DNA of 64,000 bases from Heterotrichella gracilis (lineage: Eukaryota > Sar > Xanthophyceae > Tribonematales > Xanthonemataceae). The notes under the pieces were generated by a model. That model had not been told where the DNA came from and did not search any database. It saw nothing but the letters and a program-made list of their open reading frames with translations. How positions within the stretch are numbered: position 1 is the first letter of the stretch; each line of letters opens with the position of its first letter. Location: positions 124,001-188,000 of the forward strand of contig JAULBX010027385.1 of NCBI GenBank assembly GCA_032358255.1. The letters are read 5' to 3'. Positions 30,344-43,100 of this stretch are shown here, piece after piece. The position numbers and the translations under genes are program-made.

Positions 30344-32344
30344 ATGGCCGCCAGGAACGTGGTGTGGGATGAGCACAACCTGGCTGAGAACGAGCGAATA
30401 AAAGCTGAACTGAACCCAACCAAGATCAACGAGCCAAAGACACCTTACCACTCTCCTTTGGACACGGACGATGACCCAGATGCTGGTAAGGCTTGGGCGT
30501 AATGGTGTCTAGATTTGACAGTCAAGTAACCCTAATGCACATGCACATGCATGCCACATCGCCATGCATGTTTCAGAACCCAGAACGCAGCCCCCATGCA
30601 CGCAGCTCGCAGTCTATATCTTTCTGGACACCTATTTTGGTGTCTGCCTTGTCACCCACTTTGCATCAGCCTACTACCTAACACCACCTGACTAGCTAAG
30701 CGCCGCACCTACCCCCCCCCCCACACACACACTCTCCCTGCAACTGCAGAGTCAGCCCCCAGAACCACGCCATTTTCTGTAAGCTGGGACGCCACAGGCA
30801 GTGGGCCACACTCCCCAGCAGCAAGGTATGCACCCCACACTATCCTGTTCCAGGAAACGGTACAAGTACTCTAAGGGTCCCATAGGGTCTCCGTGGTGCA
30901 GTGGTGCAACGCTTGCTTTTCAACCTCCCGTGACATGTGCACCAACGAGTGTTTGCAAGCTGCCAGTGCGCCGTGTGGCTGCAACTGCGCCAACCTCCCT
31001 GTTAGCAGGTGTAACACCTAAAGTCCCGAACCCTAAACCGTTTACTCTAAACCCTATCCTCTAACCCTACACTACGACCCTGTCACAGTGTAGGAGTCCT
31101 CTCTAAAACCTACACCCTAAATCCTACATCATGCACCCTAAACCCTACACTCGCCCCTGCAGCAGCGGCCAGCATTCCGACAGGGATGGCGGCAGCGGTG
31201 CCAGCCAGGGCAGCAGCCCCAAGGGGAAGTACAGTACCTGGAGCAGTGAGGAGGACGAGGGGGTGCATGCGGAGAAGAGGAGGAGGTTCCAGCAGCAGCG
31301 CCAGCAGCACTACAACATGCGCCAGGCGATGAAAAAGTGCGCGCTGTGGACCTGCTAGGGGCTTAGGGTTTGGGGTTTGGACCCGCAACTGGCCAATGCC
31401 ATCATTTGGCACCTGCTGCACAGTGTATCACAGCAGGCTGCGTGTTTTATCAGTAGTATATTATTTGGTTGTGCAGCATGAGCTGGTGAATAAATGGGCT
31501 GCCTGCTGGTACACGCATGCAAGGCTGCAGGGCCCTCGCTCTCTACAGGCTGGTTGAACGCACTGCAAGCAGATGTATCAGGTGCCCTAGTTGGATGTCG
31601 GATTCATGCATGTGTCATCCATGAATGGTGGTGTGCGCGGCAAGCACGGGCTGGACACGGCTAATCAGTGAAGAGGTACCGTGTTCAGGCTCAGGGTGTA
31701 GGGTGCGCGGCACCCATGGGCTGAACAGGGCTATTGCGGTGCACGTGCACTTTGCGATACCCTAAACCCTAAACAACCTGTGTTGCTGTGTAGGGCACGG
31801 GAGATGCTGGAGGGTGGCGAGGACAATGCTGATGACGAGAGGAGCGACACCGAGCCCGGGAGCAGCCCAGCGGGAGCTAGCCATGATGCAGCAGATGCAA
31901 GTGCAGGTGAGCAACAAAGGCTTCACAGGATGTTGTTGTTTAAAGTCTAAGGTTTAGGGTTTAGCCCAGTGGGAGCGAGCCATGATGCAGCAGATGCGGG
32001 TGAGGGGTGTGGCCACCAGGCGTCCCAGTTAGCCGGTGTTGCCTTGCATTCACTTTGAAATGTTGATGCTGCGGATGGTCTGCATCCCCTGTACGTAACC
32101 CCATTGTATTGCCGTCAAAAGGGTTTATTACGCAAATCACGGCCGCGTATAATAACTATGTCTCCCTGCAGATGGGCCTGGGGAGTGCAGCTCTGACAGT
32201 CCTGAGAAGCGACAGCGCATGCTGGGGGCGGCCGCGGAGGGGGGGGTGGATGCGGCAGGAGGGGGACGAGGCTTGGGTGGGGCTGGATTGGGCGGGAGAC
32301 ATGGGGATTGGGCGGGGGCGGGGGCAAGTGGAGATGGTAGCTAG
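30344..32344 (+). CDS. Protein phosphatase inhibitor 2 (PP1 regulatory subunit 2)
   Basis: Regulator of type-1 protein phosphatase. Five exons: 30344-30485, 30750-30825, 31163-31336, 31794-31906, 32172-32344; 225 residues, TAG stop. Signatures are VVWDEHNLAENE near the N-terminus, then KINEPKTPYHSPLDTDDDPD, the conserved TPYH block of the family. A Ser/Asp/Glu-rich middle follows, then the RRRFQQQRQQHYNMRQAMKK segment that matches the family's (F)xxxRKxHYN motif bearing the HYN PP1-active-site-contact region. The tail is acidic, then Gly/Ala-rich. The protein is expected to be intrinsically disordered. The intron between exons 2 and 3 and the one before exon 4 are full of CCCTAAA-like sequence. 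A degraded copy of the end of exon 4 lies just downstream. Confidence 0.9.
31019..31155. repeat. Degenerate telomere-type tract before inhibitor-2 exon 3
   Basis: About fifteen imperfect CCCTAAA/CCCTACA units run up to the acceptor at 31162. The tract provides the pyrimidine-rich context of this 3' splice site. Confidence 0.85.
31862..32000 (+). repeat. Copy of the end of inhibitor-2 exon 4
   Basis: The exon end (31865-31906, AGCCCAGCGGGAGC... to the donor) is repeated at about 31963-32005 after GGTTTAGGGTTTAG (31945-31962). The copy keeps a GGTGAGG-like donor. Confidence 0.85.
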
Positions 32345-33585
32345 ATGCGGCTGGATGAGGGGGTGTGTGCTGCAGGTGCTGGCAGCAGATTGGTCGGCTG
32401 CCCTGGTCATCTACAGTTTGTGTTGCTTTGTCCTGGGCAAGTGGACGGCTTGACGCACCCCTTGCTCGCCAAGAGCTGTCAACTGCTGCAGTCCCTTTCA
32501 ATATTTCCCCCTACTAGGTAGTGCCGGCCTCAACATTTTTAAGCGGGGATCGTGTGAAAGCGGTGATCAATTGCAAGCACATTGCCCACAGACTGTGTGC
32601 TGTTCGTGGCGATGGTGGGCTATGCGTATTCAATGCAATGTGCGCAGCTGCAGCTGCCAGCACCCAGCTGCACATAATGTTAATGCGATTGCTCTGAATT
32701 GGTCATTGTCTGCAGAAAAAACGAACTTAATTGAATAAAGAATTAGCACGGTGCAAGAAACGTTTCTACTTTACATGATTGGCCATAGCCTAGGCTAGAC
32801 CCAGGGGCTAGACCATTGCCCAGGCATGTGGAGTGTTGCTGTGGCCGTGTACATGTTGGCCAAACATTAATGCTTGCGATTGCCTGTTTGGGCAGCCACA
32901 TTTGCACAGCGTGGCCCCTGGCAAATAATCAGTAAAATATGGGAGACGTACAGTCATGCTGAGAAACAGTGTCAATGCGTTTGTGGTGCACAAGATACAA
33001 TCGATAATGATTGAGTGCAGAGTATGGATGGCTTTGGAAACATTTTCCCAAGAATTAGCTGTTCGTGCAAGCATGCTTGTCCATGGCATGCAAATGCGCG
33101 ATACCAATCAAATCGGGACGTTCAACATGCCATCTGGAGGGTGGGCAACTCGCAACTCTGAGGGAGATAACATAACATGTGAGTGCACGCTGCAGCTGAC
33201 CAATATCTAAGAATGTGTGCCACAGGGATCCCATGTGTGTGCCTGCGGCATACGATGTATTAGATCATCAAGAATATATGTACTATCATTTAGATCTCTA
33301 GAAGAAATCAAGAAAGGAAAAGAGACGCCCCCCCACACAGCCGCAAAACACAAGCCAGCAATGTTAAATCAACATAGACAGGCCGGGCAGCAATCAGTGG
33401 GTAACATGAAATTGGGTGCTCATTCAATCCTTTTATTCTGCAGAAGGTTGGAATAAAAGCCTCCACAAAGCAAGATTCCGGACTGATTGTCGAGTTTTTG
33501 CAACGAAAAGGATTCCTTCCGGGCACCCCCCCTCCCTCCACACCTTCACAAACCCACCCTGCTCTCCCCACGCCACCACCACGGG
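32345..33585. other. Convergent intergenic region
   Basis: Between inhibitor 2 (+) and the membrane-protein gene (-). It is AT-richer and CpG-poor, and probably carries both 3' UTRs. No gene or RNA was recognised. Confidence 0.4.
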
Positions 33586-35782
33586 TCACAAGGCACGCAG
33601 CAGCATCCCCAGCCACAGCGCCGCCACCCCATACGCCACCACCACCCCCACTGCCCCCACCACCCCCACCACCGCAATGAGCTCCACCTCACACGTCTCC
33701 ACATCCATCCGGAGAAGGGTCTCCATGAACCGCCGCACATGCACCAACAATTTGTCCCCCAGCCTGCGCCACCCCACCCACGGGTCGTGCGCCTCGCACA
33801 ATGCTGGGTGGCACTCGGCCAGGAAGGTAGACCGGGAGCGCATTTCGAGAAAGTACACCAGCGCCAGGTTGGTGAATCGGGGCAGCAGGTAGAGGAAGGG
33901 ACGGAATGCGGTGCACTGCTGGAGGGGGTTGAAGGCCGAGGGGGGGACGGGGAGGACGCTGGTGAAGAAGGATGCGCCGGGGAGCTGCCCCACCGCCCAC
34001 TCCACCTTTTCAAACAGCTGCAGCAGGGGGGCGGTGGTGCTCAGGCAGCGGATTGAGAGTTCCTAGTCGAAAGGCGGAGCACGCCACATGCACACTTGTG
34101 CAGCAAGTTCGTTGGCAAAGCATCAATGCACAGGGACACCAACACAGCGGCACGTTGCAAGTGAGGCCGAAAATCGACTTGCTTGGCCCCCGGCTTTGCA
34201 CCACGTGCCACTCAAAACCCTTGGATGCACCCAACATGGGGTGGGGAGCCTCGCCTTGCCTTCTCCCCTGCCTTACACCCTTACTCCCAAGCCTGTACCC
34301 ACATCGCCAGTCTCCACATTACCTCACCCCAAGCCCTGAACCTAAACCCTACACTCACTCTGCCCGTCTCCTCCCCCCTGCACAGCATCGCCTGGAGCCG
34401 CTCCGCACAAACCTTCCCAGCCTCCCCTGCGCTAGACCCTCACCCCCCCCCTGCCAGCCTCCCCTGCGCAAAACCCTAGACCCTGCACGCACCCTGCCCG
34501 TCTCGTCCGTCCCGCAGGGCATCGCCTGCAGCCGCTCCGCACAGGCCCCGCTCCATCCAAAGTTCCAGTCCGCGTGCAGCTGCACCAGCAGCAGCGCCAG
34601 GTGTTGCAGCATCAGCGGCCCCACCGCGAGGCCCGACAGCTGGCGGAACATGAGCACAAAGAGCAGGGAGCAGTAGAACTTGCGCACGCAGCTCCCCGCC
34701 CCGCTCTTGACCACGTGCATGGTGTAGGTGGCCATGAAGGTGTGCAGGAGGGCCAGGTGGGCGGCAAACACCCAGTCCCGCCTGGCGGGCCAGGAGGCGG
34801 GGTGCACAGCCTGCGGGGGGGCAACGGGCGGTGTCAGACCCTGTTGTAGCCTTGTTAATTCCTTTCTTTTGTAGCCTTGTTGCACCAAATTAATGCTACT
34901 AGCTGGGGAACTGGGTGTGCGTGTGGTTGTCCTAGTTTAAATTATTTCTCGGCTGCAAAGGAGCCTGGGCATATGTGGATGGTATGCTAGGCACACGACC
35001 CACTGGACTGGTCCAAATCTTCTAGGGCATGCCTACTAGGGCAGGGAGTATTGGTAGCGTGGCGGGTATCACGGGAGGTGATGCCGTGAGTATGGGTGGT
35101 GGCGCAGGGCACAACGCAATTTTGGCAGGTGTGGTGGAAGGGGGTAGTGCGCACCTGTAGCCACAGCCCCCAAAGCAGCACACAAACCGCAGACAGGCAC
35201 TTGAGGACTGCACAGCAAACCAACACAACGTCGGCAACCAACTTTCAAGCTTGCAGGGTTTGCAATTTAAGCAATGGTCCGCGGGGTGTGCATGTAAACA
35301 AAGGTTGGCAAAGAGGGGGCAGGAGGTGTCGTAGCAGTCACCTGCAGTAACACTACAAAAATCTGTGGTTCTACTGGTGTGCCAACGTGCCAGTATGCAG
35401 TGAGGCCTACACCACACCTGCATGCATACTAGCGCAGATCTGTATATGCATGCCCCCCCCACATTGGTGGGCAACCCGTCTAACTTGAGGTGCGAACACC
35501 GACGGAGGTTGTCTATACGCGAAGATACTTTTGCAGTCTCTGCAGTATGGTTGCAACGGCTGGGCAGGCAGTGGACACCCTACCTCCCCAGATGGACTCC
35601 TCTCGAGTGAGGGTTGGGCTAGACAGCAGCCGCGTAACCACAAGTGGCGAAATCCCGATGGCAAACAGCGTGTACAAGTTTTCGGCAGCCCAAAGGACGG
35701 GTCTCCGGCTGCGCCACGACAGGAACTGCTGCTCTAAGAGTGGAGGGCTGAAGGCCATCGGCTGGAATGATACGCGGCCCAT
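33586..35782 (-). CDS. Multi-pass membrane protein, unknown family
   Basis: Proposed exons on the minus strand: 35782-35519, about 35241-35155, 34810-34493 and 34062-33586 (TGA), about 382 codons, all phase 0. Hydrophobic segments are ENLYTLFAIGISPLVVTRLL in exon 1; LKCLSAVCVLLWGLWLQ in exon 2; VFAAHLALLHTFMATYTMHV, LLFVLMFRQLSGLAVGPLML and LALLLVQL in exon 3; and a C-terminal VELIAVVGVVGAVGVVVAYG run in exon 4. Exon 4 also has an aromatic/Pro-rich stretch (FRPFLYLLPRFTNLALVYF). I do not recognise a named family, and no active-site motif is visible. The exon 2 acceptor is weak, so that boundary is uncertain. Divergent from the acyl-ACP synthetase gene across a CpG-rich spacer. Confidence 0.65.
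34383..34560 (-). repeat. Copy of the end of membrane-protein exon 3
   Basis: The end of exon 3 (GCATCGCCTGCAGCCGCTCCGCACA on the plus strand, about 34518-34543) is repeated at about 34384-34411 within the following intron. Several CCCTGCGC and CCCTAGACCC units lie between. Confidence 0.75.
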
Positions 35783-37133
35783 GGTACCCTCTTGACGTCC
35801 ACAAGCTGTCCAACCGTCTACTGGGGTCAGGATCAGAGCCTGGGCGTCACTATGCTGACTACTTACACTCGGAAGACGGCATGTCTAGGCGCGGCTTGCA
35901 AGCTTGCACCGTGCTGTGAGTAACGGTTGGTGTTCACCGTACCGTGCGCCACGCAGCTGTGCACGGTGGGTACCCCATTCGACAAACTTTTTAAACGGGC
36001 GACAGTTAGCAACGCTGACTTAACAATATGCATGTTGCAAGAAGCAAGGCCGTGCTTTCGGGACCCACCATTATGTTTGTGGGCTTTGCGCAGACTTTTC
36101 ACAATACCATGGCATAAAAAGTCCAACCGTCGGTTTCGAAATTTCTTGCGTAAGCCGGCTGCAGCGCGCTGCCTTAAACAAGCATTTGGGGCTCATGTGC
36201 ACGTTACGGCCAACTGAGACGGCTTGCTGCAGATATGATCACACCTGGATGTTTCGATTACTTGGCGTTCATGTGCTGTGCTTGCACGTCGCAAGGGCAA
36301 GGCAATGCATCGTCATGGCATCGCCTTCGTATGTGCATGCATCGCTTTGAGGCTTGAGGAAGATAATGCCCACTGCGACAGTGCACCTCAGGAACAACCT
36401 CCTTTGATATATGCGTCAAACAAACTGGACATCCTGATGTCTTGCATATATTAAAGCTGCTGACAAGATTTTCACGCTGACTATTAGGCAGCGCCAATGC
36501 TTTTGTCCTCTTGGCAATCCTCCAAACCCCATTTCCGTGCCACATTTCTTTTACCCCAAACCACATGCCAGTACTGCTCCTCACCGTCTCCACACCAAAG
36601 ATCCATGGATCGCCTTCCCACGGGGCTGCGAGATCAGCACTTTGCATGTGGTCTTCCATCCCCACCTTCTGGTCCCCAAATTTTCCCCTTCCTTCCAAGA
36701 AGAGTCTGTGAGGGCGACATAGGAGCCCTACGTGTCTACACTTTGGTTGTGGTCGATCGACAGAAACCCCAGCAGGGCCAGTGGGCAGGAACTGCCTCAG
36801 GCAGTGTACAGTCACTCAGGCAGTGTCACAGCTAGAATTAGGGTTAGGGTTTTGCAACAAAACCCCAGCTGGTGGGGGTGACCGCAGGCCGCCGATCGGT
36901 CGAGCCGCCGCTGGGCCCATCCTGCCTCCAATGCCTGCCACGTTCCTGTGTGCTGATTGGTTTGTGTTTCCCAAGATGCCACATGGCATGCACTGACTGT
37001 CGAAGCTCTTGAACACAGCTTTTTGAACGCCTGACCAGACGTAACAGGGGTTATATCTTGTGTTGGGTCACCTCGGTAGTAGATTTGTTGGGAAACGCCG
37101 CTTACTTGACAGTGGTGGGACAGGGGAAACGAG
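35783..37133. promoter_or_regulatory. CpG-rich bidirectional upstream region (membrane protein / acyl-ACP synthetase)
   Basis: 1.35 kb between divergent starts. CpG-rich at its left end (35783-36250), with mixed composition to the right and a GTTAGGGTTAGGG fragment at 36837-36850. No convincing gene. The minus ORFs at 36258-36815 and 36812-37282 lack domains. Confidence 0.45.
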
Positions 37134-40100
37134 ATGGCGACCGTGTTGGGCCCACAGGGGCTGCAGCTAAGGGGCACCCACAAGGCAACAACCATCCAGG
37201 GCGGCGTGCACGCCCTTCCAGCGACGCAAGCCACCCCATTTCGCTGCGTGACAACCAAGAAAACACGCAGCCTGAGGTTCAACCGGACCCAATGTGGCGT
37301 GAAGGCGCAGGTGGGTGGACTTTGTTGCTTTTGGGCGTGCGTCGAAGGACGTGTGTAGGGCTTGTGTCCACACGCTGTGCCCCTTGCCGCAGATTCTGAT
37401 GCCCGAAACCCCTTCTAAAACCAGCACAGAGAAGTGGGAAGACAGGAAGGAGCGTACGCCAGCTTCGTCCGCCCTGGTCCCACACATGTAAGTGGTATCT
37501 TGGTACTTGTGGTAGGCCAGCCGACACCTTTCGGAACAGCGCAACTAAAAAAGCCCCAAAACCACCACTGCCCAAATAGCCAGGGCTCTAAAAACTCCGG
37601 AACACCTTGAGTACGCTGTTGCGTTGGCCAGTGTGGTTGGGAGTTGCTGCACTTGGGAACCACACTTTTGATGGCGTGGTTTCGTGTGTTACTAATAAGT
37701 GACTGACTCCGAAACCTCCTCCAAGATGCCGGAACTCAGCCCAGCTGTTGCAGCAGCTGTTGTGGTTTATAAAAGCTACCTTTGACGACCATCAGCACGT
37801 TCAAACCATGATGTAACACTGCGTTAGACAGTAACCCAGTGGCCACCATCCAAATGCACTGTATGCGTCCCCTCATCTTGTACCCCCAATGCACACTTCC
37901 TGAGCTGGAGCACATTTTATGGCAGACAGCTTTGGATTGTGGTTATTTCCAGTGCACGAGCAACCATCGCGGCTGTCTCCTGTTGTACGCATTGGACCTC
38001 CAGATGTGTTGGGTCCCATGTGGCACCCACCCACCTACACAGACAGAAAGTTGCTGTTTTCCATGACATCGCGGCGCTAACCCTTCAACTCCCTGCTTCC
38101 TATTATAATTATATATCTTCACCTTGCAGGTGGTCCCAGCTGGCCAGCCACCACGGCCACTTGACAGCCCTGCAGGACCCACACCATGAGCCAGCCGAAA
38201 CCCTAACCTACAGGTAAGGGTAATTTTGTCGTCAAAAATGTGCTGCACACCCAGGGATAATCATGCACAGCCAGGTTTCTGGCAACCTGTGAGACTGTCT
38301 CGCAGTATTGTCTCGCAATAAAACTACGGTTCAGTGGTAACTGCATATTTGCGGGCGTGCCTTTTATTGGGCATTCTGTTCATCCCCTTGCAGGGAGCTG
38401 GCAGATTCCATCACCTGCTTCGCTGCCGGGCTGCAGTCCCTGGGGCTGCGCAAGGGGGAAAGGGTTTCGCTTTTTTCCGAGAACGGGGCGCGCTGGCTGG
38501 TGGCGGACCAGGCGATCATGACGCTGGGGGCAGCTGACGCGGTGCGGGCAAAATAAAACACATATATTTTACCTTTATTTTAGCTTAGTGGCTCGGCAAC
38601 TGCAGGTATCACATGTGAGACTAGATTCCTGGTTTATATATTAACACCCCTGGTGCGACAGACAGACTTGTGAGCGGCCAGAACACAAGGGCTGACACTG
38701 GTCCCTTGCATCGAACTCTGGGCATCTCCGTTTCCCACTCCCACGGTCACCCTCACTCCTTGCTATATTTCCTCCCCAGGTCCGAGGTACCACCAGCCCC
38801 CTTGACGAGCTGCAGTATATCATGACCCACTCGCGCAGCAGCGGACTGGTGGTGCAGGACCCTGCCACACTCGACCGCCTGCTGCCGCTGCTGGGGGGGG
38901 CACAAGGGGATGACGACAGGCCGAGGGTGAGGGGGTGGCAGGGGTGGGGCCAGGGTTAGTATTACCCCATAGATAGGAGGTCGTGTGGTCAGGAAAGGAT
39001 GTGGTGCATGGCACAGAGGTTACCGGATTGACTTCTACACATGGGTTATGGCGCAATACATGCATATGTGGGCATTGGCGCACTGCACGTTGGGCATCAC
39101 TAGCCGCCCACAAATCCTTCCCAGTTGCAAATGTCAATAATGTGATAATATATAATTGGACCTAATATATCTCATCACCCTTGCAGTTGCACGGCATTGA
39201 CATTCTATCGTGCCCCTTGCCACAGCCCCTGGCAGATGCGGTGAAATTCGTGGTGGTGCTGTGGGGCGAGCCCAGCGCAAAGGCCCTGGATCAGCTGCAG
39301 GGTGGGGTGCTGTCCTACGCCCAGGTGATGGCGCGGGGCACAGAGAACCTATTAGGGTTTCGGGGCGCCGACCTGGACCCTAGCGACCTGGCCACCCTGG
39401 TGTACACATCAGGCACCACCGGCCACCCCAAGGTGAGAATAATACAGAAAAAACATCGAAGTGGCGGCTCCATTCAGGGCAGGGTGAGTAATTTTGTTGA
39501 GGGCGTTTTTGCCCCTTTGCCTTTTTTTGCCTGTCAGAGGAGTAGCTTGATCCCGGTATTGTGAATTACATGGCTGTGAGGAACGTTGGTTGGGTCCTGG
39601 TGTCTTGTGGCTGAGCACTTGTGGTGGTGCTAGTGGTGGGCCTCATGTGCACCTTGCGTCACCACTAGAGCTCAGCCATGAGTAACCAGGACCCAACCAC
39701 CCGTTCCTCCCCTCCTAAACCCTGCAGGCATGCTCGCCCACTCCAGCCCTACACCCCACGCACTACACACGCCCGCTGGGCGTCATGCGCAGGCACCTTA
39801 ACCCTAAACCCTAATGGCTGAACCCTAATGCACCTGCAGGGTGTCACGCTCAGCCACTCCAACCTGAAACCCTAAGGGCGGAACCCTAATGCACCTGCAG
39901 GGCGTCAGGCTGAGCCACTCCAACCTTGCCTACCAGAAGGACAACATGGCATACTACTTGAGCGTGTCTCCCGGGGACACCCTGCTGTCCCTACTTCCCC
40001 CTTGGCACATTTACGAGCGCGCGGTCAGCTACCACGTGCTCAGCAGGGCAGCGAAAACGGTACGCAACATGTATGTAAATGTATCATGTACTTTCTGAAT

Positions 40101-43100
40101 GAATTGTTGCTGCATGAAACCCTGACCCTCCCCCCCACTCCCCCGCCAGACCTACACCTCCATCCGCAAGTTCCGCGACGACCTCACCACCTACCCACCC
40201 GACTTCTTCGTGTGCGTCCCCCTGGTGCTCGACACCCTGCACCACAAGGTCATGCAGCGGCTGCGCGATGCATCCAAACTGCGCACGGCCCTGGCTTTGG
40301 GGCTGCTGGCGGCGAGTGTGGCGTACGTGCGGGCGCGGCGGGTAGTGGCGGGGGTGGCGCTGGAGGTGGCGCAGAGGGGGCGGTCCCTGCCGGAGCTGGT
40401 GGCGGCGGGGGTGACTGCGGCGCTGCTGGCGCCGCTGCACAGGTGCGCATGTGTGTGTGCATGTGTGTCGAAAGTACATATTACGCTGAGTTCAAGAGCA
40501 CCGCCTGGTGAGCACTGTCTTAGGGTTTAGGGTTTATTGTTGGGTCCATGGGCACGACCAGAGCCATGAAGGTGGCCACAAAGGTGTCCAAGGGCAGGCT
40601 TAGGGCTTAGGGTTTAGGGTGGGCGGTGGTGAAGCCTACTTCTATCTGTGTGCGTTTGCGTAGCCAACACTGTTGAGCACTGGGCGCGCTGCGCCTGCCT
40701 CGATATTGCTGCGCTTGAATGTTTGGCCAGTCTTGTATACCAATGCTGTACACCAATGCTCAAGGTGGAGCTTGGTATACAAGACTGGCCATACATTCAA
40801 GCGCAGCGATATCGAGGCAAACGCAGCGCGCCCGGTGCCCGGTGCCAGTTGGCTACAGCTAGGGTCTGCGGTACCTGGGTGAGTGACTAGGTTGTCAACA
40901 GCACCTGGCAGCCTGGGAGGACGGTTGGGACGGGTATTTGGCATACGTATCGCGAATCTGCGCATGGGTATTTATTTACATTTGACTGAAATGGATGAGC
41001 TTTGGCTGGTGAATGCACCATCGGATTGGTTTTCCACTGGAAGGAACAGGCGTGGTTGCCGCCTAGAGTTGAACCCCGTGAGCTGTCAGATGTATATCAT
41101 GTAGCTAAAGTGTACCACCAGTTGGCTAGGTGTTTAACCCCTGTTCAAACCCTACGGTGTTGTGACTCTTGTCTAAACCAATGCTAAACCCTACCGCACA
41201 ATCTTTTTGCAGGCTGGCCAGACCCTGGTTCACCGGAAGATCCAAGCGGAAAACCTGTTCTACACCCCGCTTAAACCCTAAGCAACCCCTACGCAAACCC
41301 TTGCAGACTGGCCCAGATCCTGGTCCACAGCAAGATCCGAGCGCAAACCCTGTGATTAACCCTTGTTTAAACCCTTTGTTAAACCCTCTTGCAAAAAACC
41401 CTTGCAGGCTGGCCCAGATCCTGGTCCACAGCAAGATCCGCGCAGCCCTGGGGGTGCGGGGGGCGGTGGTGAGCGGCGGGGGGTCCCTGGCGCAGCACCT
41501 GGACGACTTCTACGAGGCGGTGGGGGTGCCGGTGGTGAACGGGTGGGGCCTGACCGAGACGTCGCCTGTGCTTGCGTGCCGGAGGCTGGCGGAGGGGGGG
41601 AACGTGCGCGGGAGCATAGGTGAGGGGGCGTGGGGTGGGTGTGGGGTGGGTGGAGGGGGGTTGGATATAGGGGAATAGGGTCCCCAACCACAAGCATGGT
41701 ACGAAGAGTAATAAGATATCAATAGGACTACCATTATCTAAATATCACTATTCTATTGGTATCTTATTACCCTTGTTGTTACTATCAATTGCAGTTCTGT
41801 TAATTAATCTCAAGGCAAGCTGTGTGAGTATCAGTGACCTGAAGTGTGCAAGGCTTGCAATGCCATTCATCGCGGGCCTAGGAGGATTTTCGTTAGAAAT
41901 ACCGACATGCATCCAAGCGCACAATTGCATATTCTCATGCATGTTCCCCTGTCCCACCGCCACAGGCCTGCCCATCCCCGGGACCCAGATTCGTGTGGTG
42001 GATCCCGACACCCGGCGCCCCATCCCCGACGGCCAGCAGGGCTTGCTGCTGGCGCGTGGCCCGGGTGTGATGCAGGGCTACCTGGATGATGAGGGGGCGA
42101 CCGCAAAGGCCTTCATTGCTGGTGGGTGCACATGCAGCGCCATTGCATTTTTGTTGCAGTTCTCATTGTTTGTTTGTCTAGCTTGTTTTTTATATCATTT
42201 CACATGGATAAAGATATGTGATGAGGTTATTGTCAAGGATTTTTTAGTTAAATAATTGCCGGCGCTCAAAATACTGGTTTTTGTGAATAGGATTTAACAT
42301 TTGGGTTCCTTGCTTGCAGGTGACGGCTGGTTTGACACCGGCGACCTTGGGTGGCGCGTGCCTGAGGGCATTCCGGGCTCCAACATGGCAGGACACCTGG
42401 TGCTCACAGGTAAGAGGAGCATATCACACATCCCATCCCATCCCAGGCGGCCTAGATTAGCAAAGGCTTGACCGTGCATCATTCCCCACGGCGCCGCAAA
42501 TTGGCTAACAGCGCTCTTGTCACTGTTGCCAAATTGCTAATATCCACATGAGAATACAGTGAGTATTTGCGTACTTTTCCCCTACTTTTGTTGTTTTGGA
42601 ATTTTTTTGAATTTGAAATTGTTTTCTCCCTCCAGGCCGCGCCAAGGACACCATTGTTCTGACCAGCGGCAAGAACGTCGAGCCCCAGCCCATTGAGGAC
42701 GCCATTTGCGTGTCCCGCTACATCAAGCACTGCGTGCTGGTGGGGCACGGCCACAGGGCGCTGGGGGCGCTGGTCACGCTTGAGGAGGAGGCGGTCAAGG
42801 AGCTGGCGGAGCAGCAGGGTAAGGGTTTTGGGGTCAACCCTAGTTAGGGTTTGGGGCTAGGGTTTGGAGGGTATGGGTGTGGGGGCGCTGGTCACGCTGG
42901 AGGAGGAGGCGGTCAAGGAGCTGGCGGAGCAGCAGGGTAAGGGTTTTGGCAGCATGGTAAGGGTATCTGGTTAGGGTTTGTAGGGTTATTGGGCGCGTGT
43001 CGCACTGGAAGAGGAGGTGGTCACCGGAGCGAGGAGCTGGCGGAGCAGCAGGGTAAGGGTTTTGGCGGCATGGGGAGAGTAGCTGATTAAGGTTTGTAGG

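Noticed and set aside
30886-30960. tRNA-like A-box (TGGTGCAGTGG) in an inhibitor-2 intron
   Set aside because: No B box with GGTTCRA and no cloverleaf could be drawn, so neither a tRNA nor a SINE is supportable.
36258-37282. Minus-strand ORFs of 185 and 156 residues upstream of the acyl-ACP synthetase
   Set aside because: One overlaps the convincing transit-peptide exon on the other strand; neither shows a domain.
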